Below are positions 24,083 to 32,495 of a DNA stretch of 38,413 nt, one piece after another. The DNA is from Chloroflexota bacterium (lineage in GTDB: Bacteria > Chloroflexota > Anaerolineae > Aggregatilineales > Phototrophicaceae). Where the stretch lies: contig WTGF01000092.1 in the NCBI GenBank assembly GCA_011525385.1, forward strand, positions 1 through 38,413, given 5' to 3'. The notes under the pieces were generated by a model. The model was not told the origin of the DNA. It made no database searches and was given only the letters and a program-made list of their open reading frames with translations. Position numbers and translations under genes: made by a program. Within the stretch, counting starts at the first letter, position 1. Each line of letters begins with the position of its first letter.

Positions 24083-24955
24083 TTATGCCTCGACCATCCG
24101 ATTGGCTAGTTTGCCCAGCCCCTCCACTTCCACGACATATTCGTCGCCGGGCTTCATCCAAATTCTCGGGTCCATGCCCAGGATCACACCCTCGGGCGTG
24201 CCCGTGCTGATGATATCGCCCGGGCACAGCGTCATGACCTTGCTGGCGAAGGCGATGATCTCGGCGACGCTGAATATCATATCGGCAGTACTGCTGTTTT
24301 GACGCAATTCGCCATTCATCCAACCTTTGATCGACAAGTTTTGCGGATCGGATATCTCGTCTGCGGTAACGACATAGGGGCCGACTGGCAAGAATTTGTC
24401 CAGTGTTTTGCCCAGCAGCCATTGCCCGCAGAGCATCTGCAGGTGGCGCTCGCTGAGGTCGTTCATATTACAGTATCCCAGAACATGGTCGAGCGCCTCC
24501 GCTTCGCTGATGTTGCGCGCGGTCTTGCCGATGACCACACCCAACTCCGATTCGTAATCGACGGTCTTCCAATCCGCTTGGATGGGAACATCTTCGTTGT
24601 GCGCGGCGATCGCGTTGTTGAACTTGCTGAACAAGACGGGATTATCCGGCGGGTCCATGCCCCCTTCGGCCGCGTGCTTGGCATAGTTCAAACCGACGCA
24701 AATGATCTTGCCCGGATTGGGCACGGTCGGCGCATAAGTCAAATCGGATTCATCAAGGTATAGCGCGTCGTCGGCCTTGCTTAACAGATCCGCCAGCCCC
24801 GGCAAAGCAGGCAGCCCTTGGCCATAAACAGCATCCGGGCTGGCGGGGCAATCGACGCCTGTCGCGGCGACCGCCGCCGCCACATCCAATATGCCCTGAT
24901 TACTTTTGATGCCCAATTTGACGCCGTCGTCAGTCTGAAATGTAGTTAGAATCAT
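24083..24955 (-). CDS. Fumarylacetoacetate hydrolase-family protein (FAHD type)
   Basis: A 290-residue FAH-family enzyme of the common FAHD1/HpcE-like type, different from the one at 8938. Marks: GLNYAKHAAE (88-97, with H94), NPVLFSKFNNAI, metal-binding E135 and E137 (YESELGVVIG), D166 (NMNDLSER), and the late STGTPEGVILG block. Members hydrolyse or decarboxylate acylpyruvates, and several cleave 2,4-diketo-3-deoxy sugar acids. First gene of a two-gene operon with the epimerase. Both FAH types of this window lie next to sugar-type oxidoreductases. No ribosome-binding site stands out beyond AAGGACAA before the ATG. Confidence 0.9.
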   Translation of the reverse strand: MILTTFQTDDGVKLGIKSNQGILDVAAAVAATGVDCPASPDAVYGQGLPALPGLADLLSKADDALYLDESDLTYAPTVPNPGKIICVGLNYAKHAAEGGMDPPDNPVLFSKFNNAIAAHNEDVPIQADWKTVDYESELGVVIGKTARNISEAEALDHVLGYCNMNDLSERHLQMLCGQWLLGKTLDKFLPVGPYVVTADEISDPQNLSIKGWMNGELRQNSSTADMIFSVAEIIAFASKVMTLCPGDIISTGTPEGVILGMDPRIWMKPGDEYVVEVEGLGKLANRMVEA

Positions 24956-25225
24956 TGTTGTCCTTCTTCACTCAGTTCACTATCGCGCTTATTCTACCGC
25001 TTGTGAATGGCCTATAGCAAAGCCCAATTCAGGTAGTGTATCGAAGTAGGTTGAAATAAAAAAGGACAGTCACCTGCCAGCCGGTAGGGGTGACATACCA
25101 GACTCTGTTGAAATACTAACTTGACCCCCCACTCCAAACCACTCGCCGAGAGGGAGGGGCTTAAAGGGGTCAAAAAGGTCACAAGACACCACTTCTCTCA
25201 TTTTGGGATACTTCCCCCGTGAGGC

Positions 25226-25245
25226 GCTGAGGACAGGACAGGTTT
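25226..25245 (+). repeat. GCTGAGGACAGGACAG element, copy A
   Basis: The sequence GCTGAGGACAGGACAGGTTT. An inverted near-copy lies at 25384-25401, and another near-copy (one base different in the shared core) at 38362-38381. In both this region and the window end, the element sits near a GAGGGAGGGGCTT block, so the two probably spread as one composite unit. Confidence 0.75.
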
Positions 25246-25258
25246 GAAGCGATAGCGG

Positions 25259-25284
25259 CGGGTCAGCTAATAGCTGACCCCTAC
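25259..25284 (-). repeat. 26-base dispersed hairpin, copy 4 (reverse, different stem)
   Basis: Read on the minus strand it has the same frame as the other copies: GTAGGGG start, CCCG end, 9-base arms and a 3-base loop. The arms are GGGTCAGCT / AGCTGACCC with loop ATT. Only the outer bases are shared with the other copies. The inner six stem pairs are rewritten yet fully paired, which is strong evidence that the hairpin, not the sequence, is conserved. Confidence 0.85.
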
Positions 25285-25307
25285 GAGGTTCTTTTATGGC
25301 GAAAATT

Positions 25308-25333
25308 GTAGGGGCGACCTATCAGGTCGCCCG
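25308..25333 (+). repeat. 26-base dispersed hairpin, copy 5
   Basis: Perfect 9-base arms GGGCGACCT / AGGTCGCCC around the loop ATC, flanked by GTAG and G. It is one base different from the translated copy at 575, and lies 23 bases from the reverse copy at 25259. Confidence 0.9.
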
Positions 25334-25383
25334 AAAATCACCTGAGTTTTTCAGACTTTGTGGCGATATCGCGTCTGATGAAA

Positions 25384-25401
25384 AACTGTCCTGTCCTCAG
25401 C
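25384..25401 (-). repeat. GCTGAGGACAGGACAG element, copy B (inverted)
   Basis: Reads AACTGTCCTGTCCTCAGC on the plus strand, that is, the reverse complement of copy A apart from one base. Together with copy A it brackets the two 26-base hairpins at 25259 and 25308, about 140 bases apart, giving a long inverted pair. Confidence 0.75.
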
Positions 25402-25492
25402 CGTGAGGCGGGGGACCGAGGGGGCACAAGGGGTCGGAGGATGGGGGCAGTTTTGCCGGGGCGAAAACCGCAACATCGCCCGACAACAAGAT

Positions 25493-26311
25493 TCAATCCC
25501 CGGCGGCTTCCGCCGCCAGCCGTTTTTTCTCTTCCTCGTACCAACTCTGGCGTTCTTCATCGAACTTGAGCACGCGGAAGTATTCTGCATAAGCGACGCC
25601 GACCATCTCGCCACCAAGACGATTTGACTCGGTCAGCCACTTCTTGGCGCCATTCTCGAAATCGTCCCCCGCGCCAATTTGTGAGACATGGGCGCCCAGC
25701 GCCGCCATCTTGAGCTCGATTGTGCTGCTGATGTCATGGTAGTGCGTCGGCGCCTGAGTCAGATTCAAATACAGTTCCCCGATCTTGTGCGGTTCGTAGC
25801 CTTCCGCCACAAGCTCCGGAAAGATGGGCCGCGTCTCGGCGCTGGGGAAGACGGCATATAACGTCCCTTCACCGGCCGCGCGGTGATCGGGATGGTTGAT
25901 GTAACTGCTGTGGGCGAAGACGGTTGTCGGATCTTGACAGACGACGCGGTAAGCTTTGGTCTGACGGATGACGCGCGTGATATCCCGGCGCAAGTCCAGC
26001 GTCGCCTGCAACACGCCATCGGGGTAGTCGAGAAAGCGCACATCGTTGACGCCCACGATAGACGCGGCTTCCAACTGCTCTTCCCGACGCAAATCGATTA
26101 GAGCCCGCCTGCTGACATCCGGATCATTGCTGCCGGAGCCGCCATCGGTGATGATGACATAGGTCACCGTAGCGCCTTCTTCGCGGATCCAGCGCGCGAC
26201 GCTGCCCGCCACGCCAAATTCGATATCATCGTGATGGGCGGCGGTCACCACAATATGGTAAGGTTCGTCGCGCTGTGGGATCGCTTGAAGTTTGTCGTAA
26301 TCAACAGCCAT
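25493..26311 (-). CDS. PIG-L / LmbE family deacetylase
   Basis: A 272-residue PIG-L (LmbE-like) zinc deacetylase. The first zinc motif is AHHDD (25-29), with H26 and D29 as ligands; the family norm is (A/S)HPDD, so Pro is His here. The second is HPDHR (140-144), with H143 as ligand. Relatives deacetylate N-acetylglucosamine-containing small molecules, for example in mycothiol or bacillithiol synthesis, or N-acyl sugars. The ATG at 26311 has AAAGGACAAGAC in front; the frame stays open further upstream but without family similarity. No partner gene of a thiol pathway is nearby, so the substrate is open. A 300-base gap lies upstream. Confidence 0.88.
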   Translation of the reverse strand: MAVDYDKLQAIPQRDEPYHIVVTAAHHDDIEFGVAGSVARWIREEGATVTYVIITDGGSGSNDPDVSRRALIDLRREEQLEAASIVGVNDVRFLDYPDGVLQATLDLRRDITRVIRQTKAYRVVCQDPTTVFAHSSYINHPDHRAAGEGTLYAVFPSAETRPIFPELVAEGYEPHKIGELYLNLTQAPTHYHDISSTIELKMAALGAHVSQIGAGDDFENGAKKWLTESNRLGGEMVGVAYAEYFRVLKFDEERQSWYEEEKKRLAAEAAGD

Positions 26312-26611
26312 GTCTTGTCCTTTGTCTGACGCCCGATACGAGAATCTTACTTGCAATTTGACGCAACTGCCTCTCACATTTCTTACAAAACCGACGTCTT
26401 GCATATTGAAGGGATTCCCCATAGTAAACGTCATCTCATATCGTCCTCGTAACTGCGTTCCTAAAGATGGCTCGAGAGGATTTGCTCAGGCTTGTGCGTC
26501 ATCGCCTTTCACCATCTCCGCGACAGTGTGGCGACTTGAGATTTGCTGCAAATTCGAATAAACTAAAAGCGGATAGATAGCGACAATCTTACCAATCCAA
26601 AGGGGAACTCA
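26312..26611. other. Gap with no recognised gene
   Basis: Three hundred bases between the divergent PIG-L gene and the toxin-antitoxin pair. I see no open frame with family character, no repeat of the types found elsewhere, and no strong promoter pair. The last 60 bases turn AT-rich (AATTCGAATAAACTAAAAG) and probably contain the promoter of the toxin-antitoxin genes. Confidence 0.6.
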
Positions 26612-26839
26612 ATGAGCGCAGCGACTAACGATCCGCGGGTCAAGCCGCAAGACAAATTGCCAAAGGAATTTGTCGAAAGTCAGACAGTAGAGACGAATGC
26701 TGCCGAGTCTATAGACGATTCGGAGTATCGTGAGCGAACAAAAGAAGAAATCTTGGACGGAATCGAACGTGGATTCCGCAATGTATTGGCGGGAAATTAT
26801 CGGCCCATAGAGGAGCTTTTAGACGAACCAGGACAATAA
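26612..26839 (+). CDS. Putative antitoxin of RelE-like pair
   Basis: A 75-residue acidic protein without a recognisable DNA-binding fold by eye. A disordered, charged first part (residues 1-40) is followed by a likely helix (RTKEEILDGIERGFRNVLAGN), then a PIEELLDE tail of the kind seen in antitoxins that wrap around RelE/ParE toxins. It has a good ribosome-binding site (AAAGGGGAA) and ends 8 bases before the toxin gene. Identified as antitoxin mainly by its position and size. The AT-richer composition matches the toxin gene rather than the flanks. Confidence 0.68.
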   Translation: MSAATNDPRVKPQDKLPKEFVESQTVETNAAESIDDSEYRERTKEEILDGIERGFRNVLAGNYRPIEELLDEPGQ

Positions 26840-26847
26840 GAACTTCA

Positions 26848-27183
26848 ATGATGCCCTTCAAGATTTACTTCGATGCCGAATTTGAACGTGAAGTTAAGAG
26901 ACTCGAGAAAAGATTTCCTCAAATACGTGAAGATATTCGCGACCTGCTGAACGACCTGCAGGAAGGCGCTCTTGGCGGCGATCGAATATCCGGCGTCAAT
27001 ATAGTAGTTTACAAGGTACGGCTGAAAAACAGATCGGCCCAGCGCGGCAAGAGTGGCGGGTTTCGCGCTATCTATGCTGTTGTTGGCGGGGACACCTTGG
27101 TCTTTTTCCACATTTACTCCAAGACAGACAAGACGGACATAGGTCTTGCAGAGATTAGACGGAGACTTAGGCATTTGCTATAG
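26848..27183 (+). CDS. RelE/ParE-superfamily toxin
   Basis: A 111-residue RelE-like protein. The family pattern is visible: an N-terminal strand (FKIYFDAEFEREVKRL), two helices with basic faces (EKRFPQIREDIRDLLNDL), then a VYKVRLKN strand, the GKSGGFRAIYAV strand pair, and FFHIYSKTDKTDI. The basic residues in the central sheet (R in KVRLK, R in GGFR) and the YSK end are typical of ribosome-dependent mRNA interferases. Two adjacent ATGs (26848, 26851) could both serve as start. Second gene of a standard antitoxin-first type II module. Confidence 0.84.
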   Translation: MMPFKIYFDAEFEREVKRLEKRFPQIREDIRDLLNDLQEGALGGDRISGVNIVVYKVRLKNRSAQRGKSGGFRAIYAVVGGDTLVFFHIYSKTDKTDIGLAEIRRRLRHLL

Positions 27184-27293
27184 ACGTCACAAGTCTTGGC
27201 GTTTATCGTCGATAGAAAGCCATCGAAAATCCACATACTAATCTCTCCGCGCTGCATATATGATTGCCCTCACTTTAGCCGAGGATTCGTTAA

Positions 27294-28532
27294 TTGCCGC
27301 CTAAGCATCGCCTGTTATGGTCCGTCTGCATCGGTCACTTGACCAACGATGTTTTCACATCGATGGTGCCGGTCATTCTGACATTTCTGGCGGCCGGCAT
27401 GCTGCCCATGAGCAATGCGCAGATCGGTCTCGCGGTCAGCTTGTCGCAGTTATTTGGCGCCTTCACACAGCCCTTCTTCGGCATCCTGGCCGATCGCAGC
27501 GGCGGGCGCTGGATCGGCTCGTTGGGCCTCGCCTTTCACGTTTGCATGTTCACGATCTCGATCCTGCTGGCCGCAATGACGCGACAGTACTGGCTGATGT
27601 TCGTTCCTCTGGTAATCGCCACCGTTGGCAGCGGCGCCTTGCACCCCGTGGGCGCCTTGCATGCGGCCGAATCCGTGCCGCGCCGCTCCGCCTTCAACAT
27701 GGCGATCTTCTTCTTGATGGGGCAGACCGGTCTGGCGCTGGGACCAGCTATCGCCGGTATCTTGCTCGATCTGGCTAATCCCGACCTGCTGGGCAGGCTG
27801 GGTCAAACGGTCGGCTTAAGCTACTTCGGCGTCCAGGACAATCTGACCCCAATCATTGTGCTGGGCCTTGCCGCGATACCCGGCGTCCTGCTGATGTCAA
27901 CCAGCATCCCCAAGCACCATGAACATCATCAACAGCGCAAACAGCGCCAAGACGACCCCGCCAACGGCAAAAATCAGCATTTCCCTGTGCTGGCATTTAT
28001 CATCCTCGGGCTCATCGTCGTGCTTCGCGGAGTGGGCCAGCAAGGATCGGTCTCCTTCGTGCCGGTCCTTTTCGAGCAAAAGGGTTGGGCTCCCGCCGCC
28101 TACGGCACCATCACCACAGCCTACTGGATCGCATCGGCCGTGTCGGGTTTGGTATTCGGTCGTCTGGCCGATCGCTTCGACCGGCGGGTAATAATGATGC
28201 TGAGCATGTTGAGTTCGGCACCGGCCTTTTACCTGCTGCCCGCTTATGAGGGCCCCGTCGCCTTCATGCTGGCCATCGCCGCCGGCGGATTGTCGGGTGG
28301 CGCGCACAGCTTGATTGTGGTGATGGCGCAGGACCTGATCCCGATGCGCAAGGGCTTCGCCTCGGGCGCGATCCTGGGTTTCATCTTCGGCACCGGCGCC
28401 ATCGGCACACTGATCATCGGCGCTGTCTCGGACTACATTGGTTTGGCGACTACCTTCCAGATCGTCGCCCTCATCATCGCGGTCGCGGGGATCTTCAGCA
28501 TGTTGCTGCCGCGGCAGTCGCAAGAGACTTGA
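27294..28532 (+). CDS. MFS transporter, Fsr-like efflux family
   Basis: A 412-residue major facilitator with about 12 membrane segments. The opening HRLLWSVCIGHLTNDVFTSMVP and the GILADRSGGRWIG loop between helices 2 and 3 fit the fosmidomycin-resistance (Fsr)-like group. The central cytoplasmic loop is unusually His/Gln/Lys-rich (KHHEHHQQRKQRQ), which may bind metal. A second A-motif-like loop (FGRLADRFDRR) marks the C-terminal half. The start is a TTG immediately after an in-frame stop; GAGG lies 9 bases upstream, and no ATG occurs before the first membrane span. Likely a drug or metabolite exporter; substrate unknown. Confidence 0.85.
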   Translation: MPPKHRLLWSVCIGHLTNDVFTSMVPVILTFLAAGMLPMSNAQIGLAVSLSQLFGAFTQPFFGILADRSGGRWIGSLGLAFHVCMFTISILLAAMTRQYWLMFVPLVIATVGSGALHPVGALHAAESVPRRSAFNMAIFFLMGQTGLALGPAIAGILLDLANPDLLGRLGQTVGLSYFGVQDNLTPIIVLGLAAIPGVLLMSTSIPKHHEHHQQRKQRQDDPANGKNQHFPVLAFIILGLIVVLRGVGQQGSVSFVPVLFEQKGWAPAAYGTITTAYWIASAVSGLVFGRLADRFDRRVIMMLSMLSSAPAFYLLPAYEGPVAFMLAIAAGGLSGGAHSLIVVMAQDLIPMRKGFASGAILGFIFGTGAIGTLIIGAVSDYIGLATTFQIVALIIAVAGIFSMLLPRQSQET

Positions 28533-28590
28533 ACTCTCCAGCACTTCTCATATAAGATTGCCTATTATTTCTGCCAAGAAAGAAGAACAG

Positions 28591-31281
28591 ATGTCAGGAC
28601 CAGGACTTAGCTTCAAGAAACTTGACTTACATATACATACGCCGGAGTCAGAGGATTTCGGCGACAAAAGCGTAACTCCCAGGCAGATCGTGGATAAGGC
28701 AATTGCGGAAGGACTGGATGCTATCGCGATAACTGATCACAACTCTGGTGAATGGATTGATATTGTAAAGGAGGCCGCCAAAGATACTGGCTTGATAGTG
28801 TATCCAGGTGTTGAAATATCCTGCTCTGGTGGAGAAAGCGGGATACATATACTGGCCCTGTTCGACGTCGACTGTGATGGTAAGCACGTGCAAGGTCTAC
28901 TTAGTGATTTGAAAATCTCGCCTCAATTACAAGGTAAGACAAATGCGTTAGCTGATGCAGGCGCAGGTATAACAGCTATCATCGACACAATTCAGAACTC
29001 GCCGTGGAACGGAATCGCTGTACCGGCACATGTTTCATCGAAAAAAGGAATTCTAAATGACATGAAAGGACAGCAAAGGACCGAAATTGTCCAACATCCA
29101 GGACTGATTGCTGTCGAAGCAAGGGACTTTCAGAATGAAGATCGCATAAACAAGGGCAAGCGAGTAACCGACTTGCTAGACGGCAACGATTCAATATATC
29201 AAAGGAAACTGGCTGTATTCCAAGCGTCAGATAATCCAGAGGGACCCGCAGAAGAGGGTCATGGGCTTCATGGCATTGGAGAGACTTGCGCATACTTTAA
29301 AATGGAAAAAATAGATTTGGAGAGTCTTCGGCAGTGTTTTTTGGACCCGGATGTTCGCATTAAACAAGACTTTGAGCTTGAACAGCATGACTATCCACGA
29401 ATTGGCAGAGTTACGATATCTAGTGGATTCTTGGAAGAGCAGACAGTTGTCTTTAACCAAGGTCTCAACTCCATTCTTGGTGGCAAGGGCACAGGAAAGT
29501 CGTTGTTGGTTGAGCTATTGAGGTTTGCTCTCAATCAGCCTCCTGTAATTGAAGCGATTGAGCTTGACCACAAAAGCAAGCTGAAATCACGGCTTGGGGA
29601 TTTAGGTATCGTACAAGTGGACTATGTTGATGAGACGGGCCAAGTGTTTGAAATAAAGAGGGTGCTTGATCCGGTCTCAAGTGGTTACGATATCGTTGAA
29701 TACGACCTATCACAGGTTTGTCAGGTACTATTCCTGAGCCAAAATGAGATCATTAGAATTGCAGAAGACAAATCACTTCAACTGCATTTTATTGACAGCT
29801 TTTTTCCGTCAAAAGCGTATGAAGAGAGAATAGAGGCACTTGAAACCTCTCTTCACGATCTTGACAAGCAAATGGCAGATGGTCTGCGCGCGGTCGGAGA
29901 AATTGCTGAACTCAAAGAGTCGATTGCAACCACTGAAGTTAAAATCAAGAGGTTGGATACAAAGCTGGACGCTCCCATATTCAAGACGTATACAGGTGCA
30001 GACGAAAAACGCCAGGCAATTCAAAGTTATTCCGAATACTTCAATGAAGTCGAGCAATTGACTATCTGCTACAAGGAAAATGTTGACAGTTTAGAAATCC
30101 CTGTATCTCCGTCTGCACTTGCTAACGATTCAGTCTTGAAGCAAAACATGGAACGTATTGATGAAGCAAAAAACCATATTCATAGTCATATTGACGCTAT
30201 AATGGGCAAGCTTTCAGATGTTCAAGAGCTAGTGAAATCCGACCAACAGATGTTCAAAAAGTGGTTCGAGCACACTCGAAAGCAGTATCTTGAGCATGTC
30301 CGTGGAGAAGGTGGAGACCAAGTAAAGTTTACAAGCGAGCGTGAGAAACTTCAGAAACAATTAAAGGCATATGAAGCTCGTTTGCACGTGGAACAGCTTA
30401 AAGAGACTCGTGCAGCCGAGTTTGCCCGGGCGCGAGAAAAGAAACTTGACGAAATCGATGCTTTATATCGTGAATGGAGACGTGAGCGTAAAGAAAGATG
30501 TGAGCATTTTCAGAATAGCTCTGAAGGCAAACTCCAATTGAACATAATTGAGTTTTCTAATAGAGACGAATTCCGAAATCGTCTAATTGGGCTGAAGCGA
30601 GGTACTAATTTGCGTGATACCGATATTAGCAAGTTGGCGACGTCAGTACAGCCAAGGTCATTTGTACAAAAGCTCCTTGAATATCAGAATCAACGACGAA
30701 ATTCATCTCACGATCAGCAGATTCCGCTGAAGGTGTTAGCGGAATCTGCTGAAATACCGCTAGATCGTATAGTCAAGTTGGCAGATTTTCTACTCGCTAA
30801 CAGTGATATTGAACGGCTACTGGAACTTCAATACATGGCATACCCGAAGGACAGACCAGAGATTAAGTTTCGAGTTGGCAGGGAAAAATTCGAGTCGCTT
30901 GAAACTGTTTCAGTGGGGCAAAAATGTACCGCTTTGCTGATCATGGCAATGACTGATGGTCAGATGCCAGTCGTCATTGATCAGCCTGAAGACTCCTTAG
31001 ATATCCGATCCATTTGGGAAGACATCTGTGCCAGAGTGAGAGACAACAAGCACCGAAGGCAATTCATATTTACAACACACAATTCGAGCGTTGCCGTAGC
31101 GTCTGACACGGATAATTTCATCATATTAGAAGCCGATTCTGAGAAGGGCAATGTTGTATTCTCCGGTTCAATGGATACCGGCGAAATTGGAGACGAGGTA
31201 TTGAAATACTTGGAAGGCGGCACGGATCCATACCGAAAGAAGTTTCTCAAGTATCGCGCCAATAAGCGCCTACGCGCCTAG
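28591..31281 (+). CDS. PHP-domain plus SMC-like ATPase protein (Ppl-like, candidate anti-phage)
   Basis: An 896-residue fusion. The N-terminal PHP phosphoesterase domain (about 8-240) has metal motifs HIH (14-16), TDHN (48-51), E75, H86, H147 and SD (213-214). The ATPase part follows: Walker A GGKGTGKS (297-304), a long charged coiled coil around 420-720, an SVGQK signature near 773, Walker B VVIDQPEDSLD near 793, and a TTHN switch near 829. This is an ABC/SMC-type head split by a coiled coil. The layout matches the single-gene Ppl anti-phage system described by Gao and co-workers in 2020. The gene is visibly AT-richer than the MFS and GT4 genes beside it: 26 of 60 bases are G/C in 29821-29880, against 33 of 60 in 31561-31620. 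That suggests acquisition. ATG at 28591 chosen because the PHP domain begins just after it; the ribosome-binding site is weak. Confidence 0.85.
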   Translation: MSGPGLSFKKLDLHIHTPESEDFGDKSVTPRQIVDKAIAEGLDAIAITDHNSGEWIDIVKEAAKDTGLIVYPGVEISCSGGESGIHILALFDVDCDGKHVQGLLSDLKISPQLQGKTNALADAGAGITAIIDTIQNSPWNGIAVPAHVSSKKGILNDMKGQQRTEIVQHPGLIAVEARDFQNEDRINKGKRVTDLLDGNDSIYQRKLAVFQASDNPEGPAEEGHGLHGIGETCAYFKMEKIDLESLRQCFLDPDVRIKQDFELEQHDYPRIGRVTISSGFLEEQTVVFNQGLNSILGGKGTGKSLLVELLRFALNQPPVIEAIELDHKSKLKSRLGDLGIVQVDYVDETGQVFEIKRVLDPVSSGYDIVEYDLSQVCQVLFLSQNEIIRIAEDKSLQLHFIDSFFPSKAYEERIEALETSLHDLDKQMADGLRAVGEIAELKESIATTEVKIKRLDTKLDAPIFKTYTGADEKRQAIQSYSEYFNEVEQLTICYKENVDSLEIPVSPSALANDSVLKQNMERIDEAKNHIHSHIDAIMGKLSDVQELVKSDQQMFKKWFEHTRKQYLEHVRGEGGDQVKFTSEREKLQKQLKAYEARLHVEQLKETRAAEFARAREKKLDEIDALYREWRRERKERCEHFQNSSEGKLQLNIIEFSNRDEFRNRLIGLKRGTNLRDTDISKLATSVQPRSFVQKLLEYQNQRRNSSHDQQIPLKVLAESAEIPLDRIVKLADFLLANSDIERLLELQYMAYPKDRPEIKFRVGREKFESLETVSVGQKCTALLIMAMTDGQMPVVIDQPEDSLDIRSIWEDICARVRDNKHRRQFIFTTHNSSVAVASDTDNFIILEADSEKGNVVFSGSMDTGEIGDEVLKYLEGGTDPYRKKFLKYRANKRLRA

Positions 31282-31289
31282 CAGAATTG

Positions 31290-32495
31290 ATGGTACGCCC
31301 CAAGCTGCACTATATCTCGCTGATGCGCCTGCCCACGGAAAGAGCGCACGGCCTGCAGATCATGCAAAATTGCGAGGCCTTTGCCGCTGCCGGCTGTAAA
31401 GTGACCCTCTGGGTCTCGCGTCGCTGGAACACCCCGCAGATGCGGCGCATAACGGATCCCTACGCCTACTACGGCGTCGAGAGCAACTTCAGGATTCGCC
31501 GCCTGCCCTGTCTCGATCTCTTCCCGCTTTTCCCGGCGGAAAGCGCCGGCGCGCGCTTTGCCTTTTACCTGCTGACGCTGTCCTACGCGCTGGTGATGCT
31601 TTTCGCGCTGCCTTTTATCCGCGCCGACATCTTCTATAGTCGCGATGAGTCCCTGCTGGCTCTTTTATCCTGGATCAAGCCGAAACGAACACTGGCTTAC
31701 GAAGCGCACCTCTTCCCGTCATCGCGGCGCGGCGCGGCCTTGCAGCGAACCGTCTGCCAAGGCGTCGGCAGCGTCGTCGCGATTACGCCTCAATTGCGCG
31801 ACGATCTCGTCGAGAAGCGACAAGCTGCGCCTGACCGTACCATCGCCGCGCATGACGGTATCCGACGGGCGCGCTTCGAGACGCTGTCAACTACCTTCGA
31901 GGCGCGCCGAAGTCTCGCCTGGGACGATAACGCTTTCATCGTTGGTTACGTCGGCAGCCTCAAAATGATCGGCTTGGACAAGGGCGTCGACACATTGCTG
32001 AGTGCGGTAGCGAATGTCGAGGGGGCGCAATTGGCGCTGGTCGGCGGGCAGTCAGCCGACGCCCAGGCGCTCAAGCGGCAGTGGACCGAATTGGGACTGC
32101 CTGAAGAACGCTTCTTTCATCTTGAACATGTGCCGCCGGGCGATGTTCCCCTGTATCTCCGCGCCTTCGACGTCTGCGCCATGCCCCATCCGGCGACAGC
32201 GCAATTCGCGCGTTACACCTCTCCCCTCAAGTTGTTCGAGTACATGGCCGCGGGCGGCGCAATCGTCGCTTCGGATTTGCCCGGTTGGTCCGATGTCCTG
32301 CGAGATGGCGAAACCGCCTTGCTCCTGCCGCCGGATAATGTCGCGGCCTGGTCAGCGGCGATCTGTGCGTTGAAGCAAGATTCTGAATTACGGCGGAAAC
32401 TGGGCGCCAATGCGCGAGAACAGGTAATGGCGAATTACACTTGGACCGTTCGCGCAGAACGCATCCTTGCTCATCTGGAAGCGGGTTTTGCTTAA
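31290..32495 (+). CDS. Glycosyltransferase family 4 protein
   Basis: A 401-residue GT-B glycosyltransferase. The N-terminal acceptor domain begins LHYISLMRLPTERAHGLQIM, a frequent opening in this GT4 branch. The C-terminal donor domain shows VGYVGSLKMIGLDKGVDTLL, HVPPGDVPLYLRAFDV, and the nucleotide-sugar site SPLKLFEYMAAGGAIVASD with its conserved Glu. A hydrophobic stretch near residues 91-110 may attach it to the membrane. Probably adds a sugar to a polysaccharide or lipid; no polysaccharide cluster is nearby. ATG at 31290 preferred over the adjacent TTG. Its stop overlaps the stop of the next, convergent gene by 4 bases. GC content returns to the level of the catabolic genes. Confidence 0.88.
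   Translation: MVRPKLHYISLMRLPTERAHGLQIMQNCEAFAAAGCKVTLWVSRRWNTPQMRRITDPYAYYGVESNFRIRRLPCLDLFPLFPAESAGARFAFYLLTLSYALVMLFALPFIRADIFYSRDESLLALLSWIKPKRTLAYEAHLFPSSRRGAALQRTVCQGVGSVVAITPQLRDDLVEKRQAAPDRTIAAHDGIRRARFETLSTTFEARRSLAWDDNAFIVGYVGSLKMIGLDKGVDTLLSAVANVEGAQLALVGGQSADAQALKRQWTELGLPEERFFHLEHVPPGDVPLYLRAFDVCAMPHPATAQFARYTSPLKLFEYMAAGGAIVASDLPGWSDVLRDGETALLLPPDNVAAWSAAICALKQDSELRRKLGANAREQVMANYTWTVRAERILAHLEAGFA

Larger units (their letters stand above)
24956..25492. other. Repeat-dense intergenic region
   Basis: A 537-base gap between the start of the FAH gene and the end of the PIG-L gene with no convincing gene. It holds an 8-base inverted repeat TTGACCCC (25121-25128) / GGGGTCAA (25166-25173) enclosing a G-rich GAGGGAGGGGC block. 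It also holds a 26-base hairpin in reverse orientation (25259), another in forward orientation (25308), and a facing pair of GCTGAGGACAGGACAG elements (25226 and 25384). It looks like a landing or recombination site for small non-coding repeats. The FAH promoter should be somewhere in 24956-25060, but no strong -35/-10 pair is visible. Confidence 0.75.

Noticed and set aside
23136..24422. Longer epimerase reading frame starting inside the FAH gene
   Set aside because: The extra 114 codons are Arg/Gln-rich and antisense-like in character; the Rossmann motif begins right after the ATG at 24080.
25071..25096. Imperfect hairpin with GTCACC/GGTGAC arms near the FAH promoter region
   Set aside because: Only six outer pairs are solid and a bulge is needed to extend it; too weak to call a riboswitch or terminator.
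25226..25401. Possible short CRISPR array
   Set aside because: The repeats are inverted, not direct, are unequal in type, and no cas gene is nearby.
26310..26561. Open frame of 83 codons on the plus strand between PIG-L and the toxin-antitoxin genes
   Set aside because: No ribosome-binding site, unusual Cys/Ser/Thr-rich composition and no resemblance to a family.
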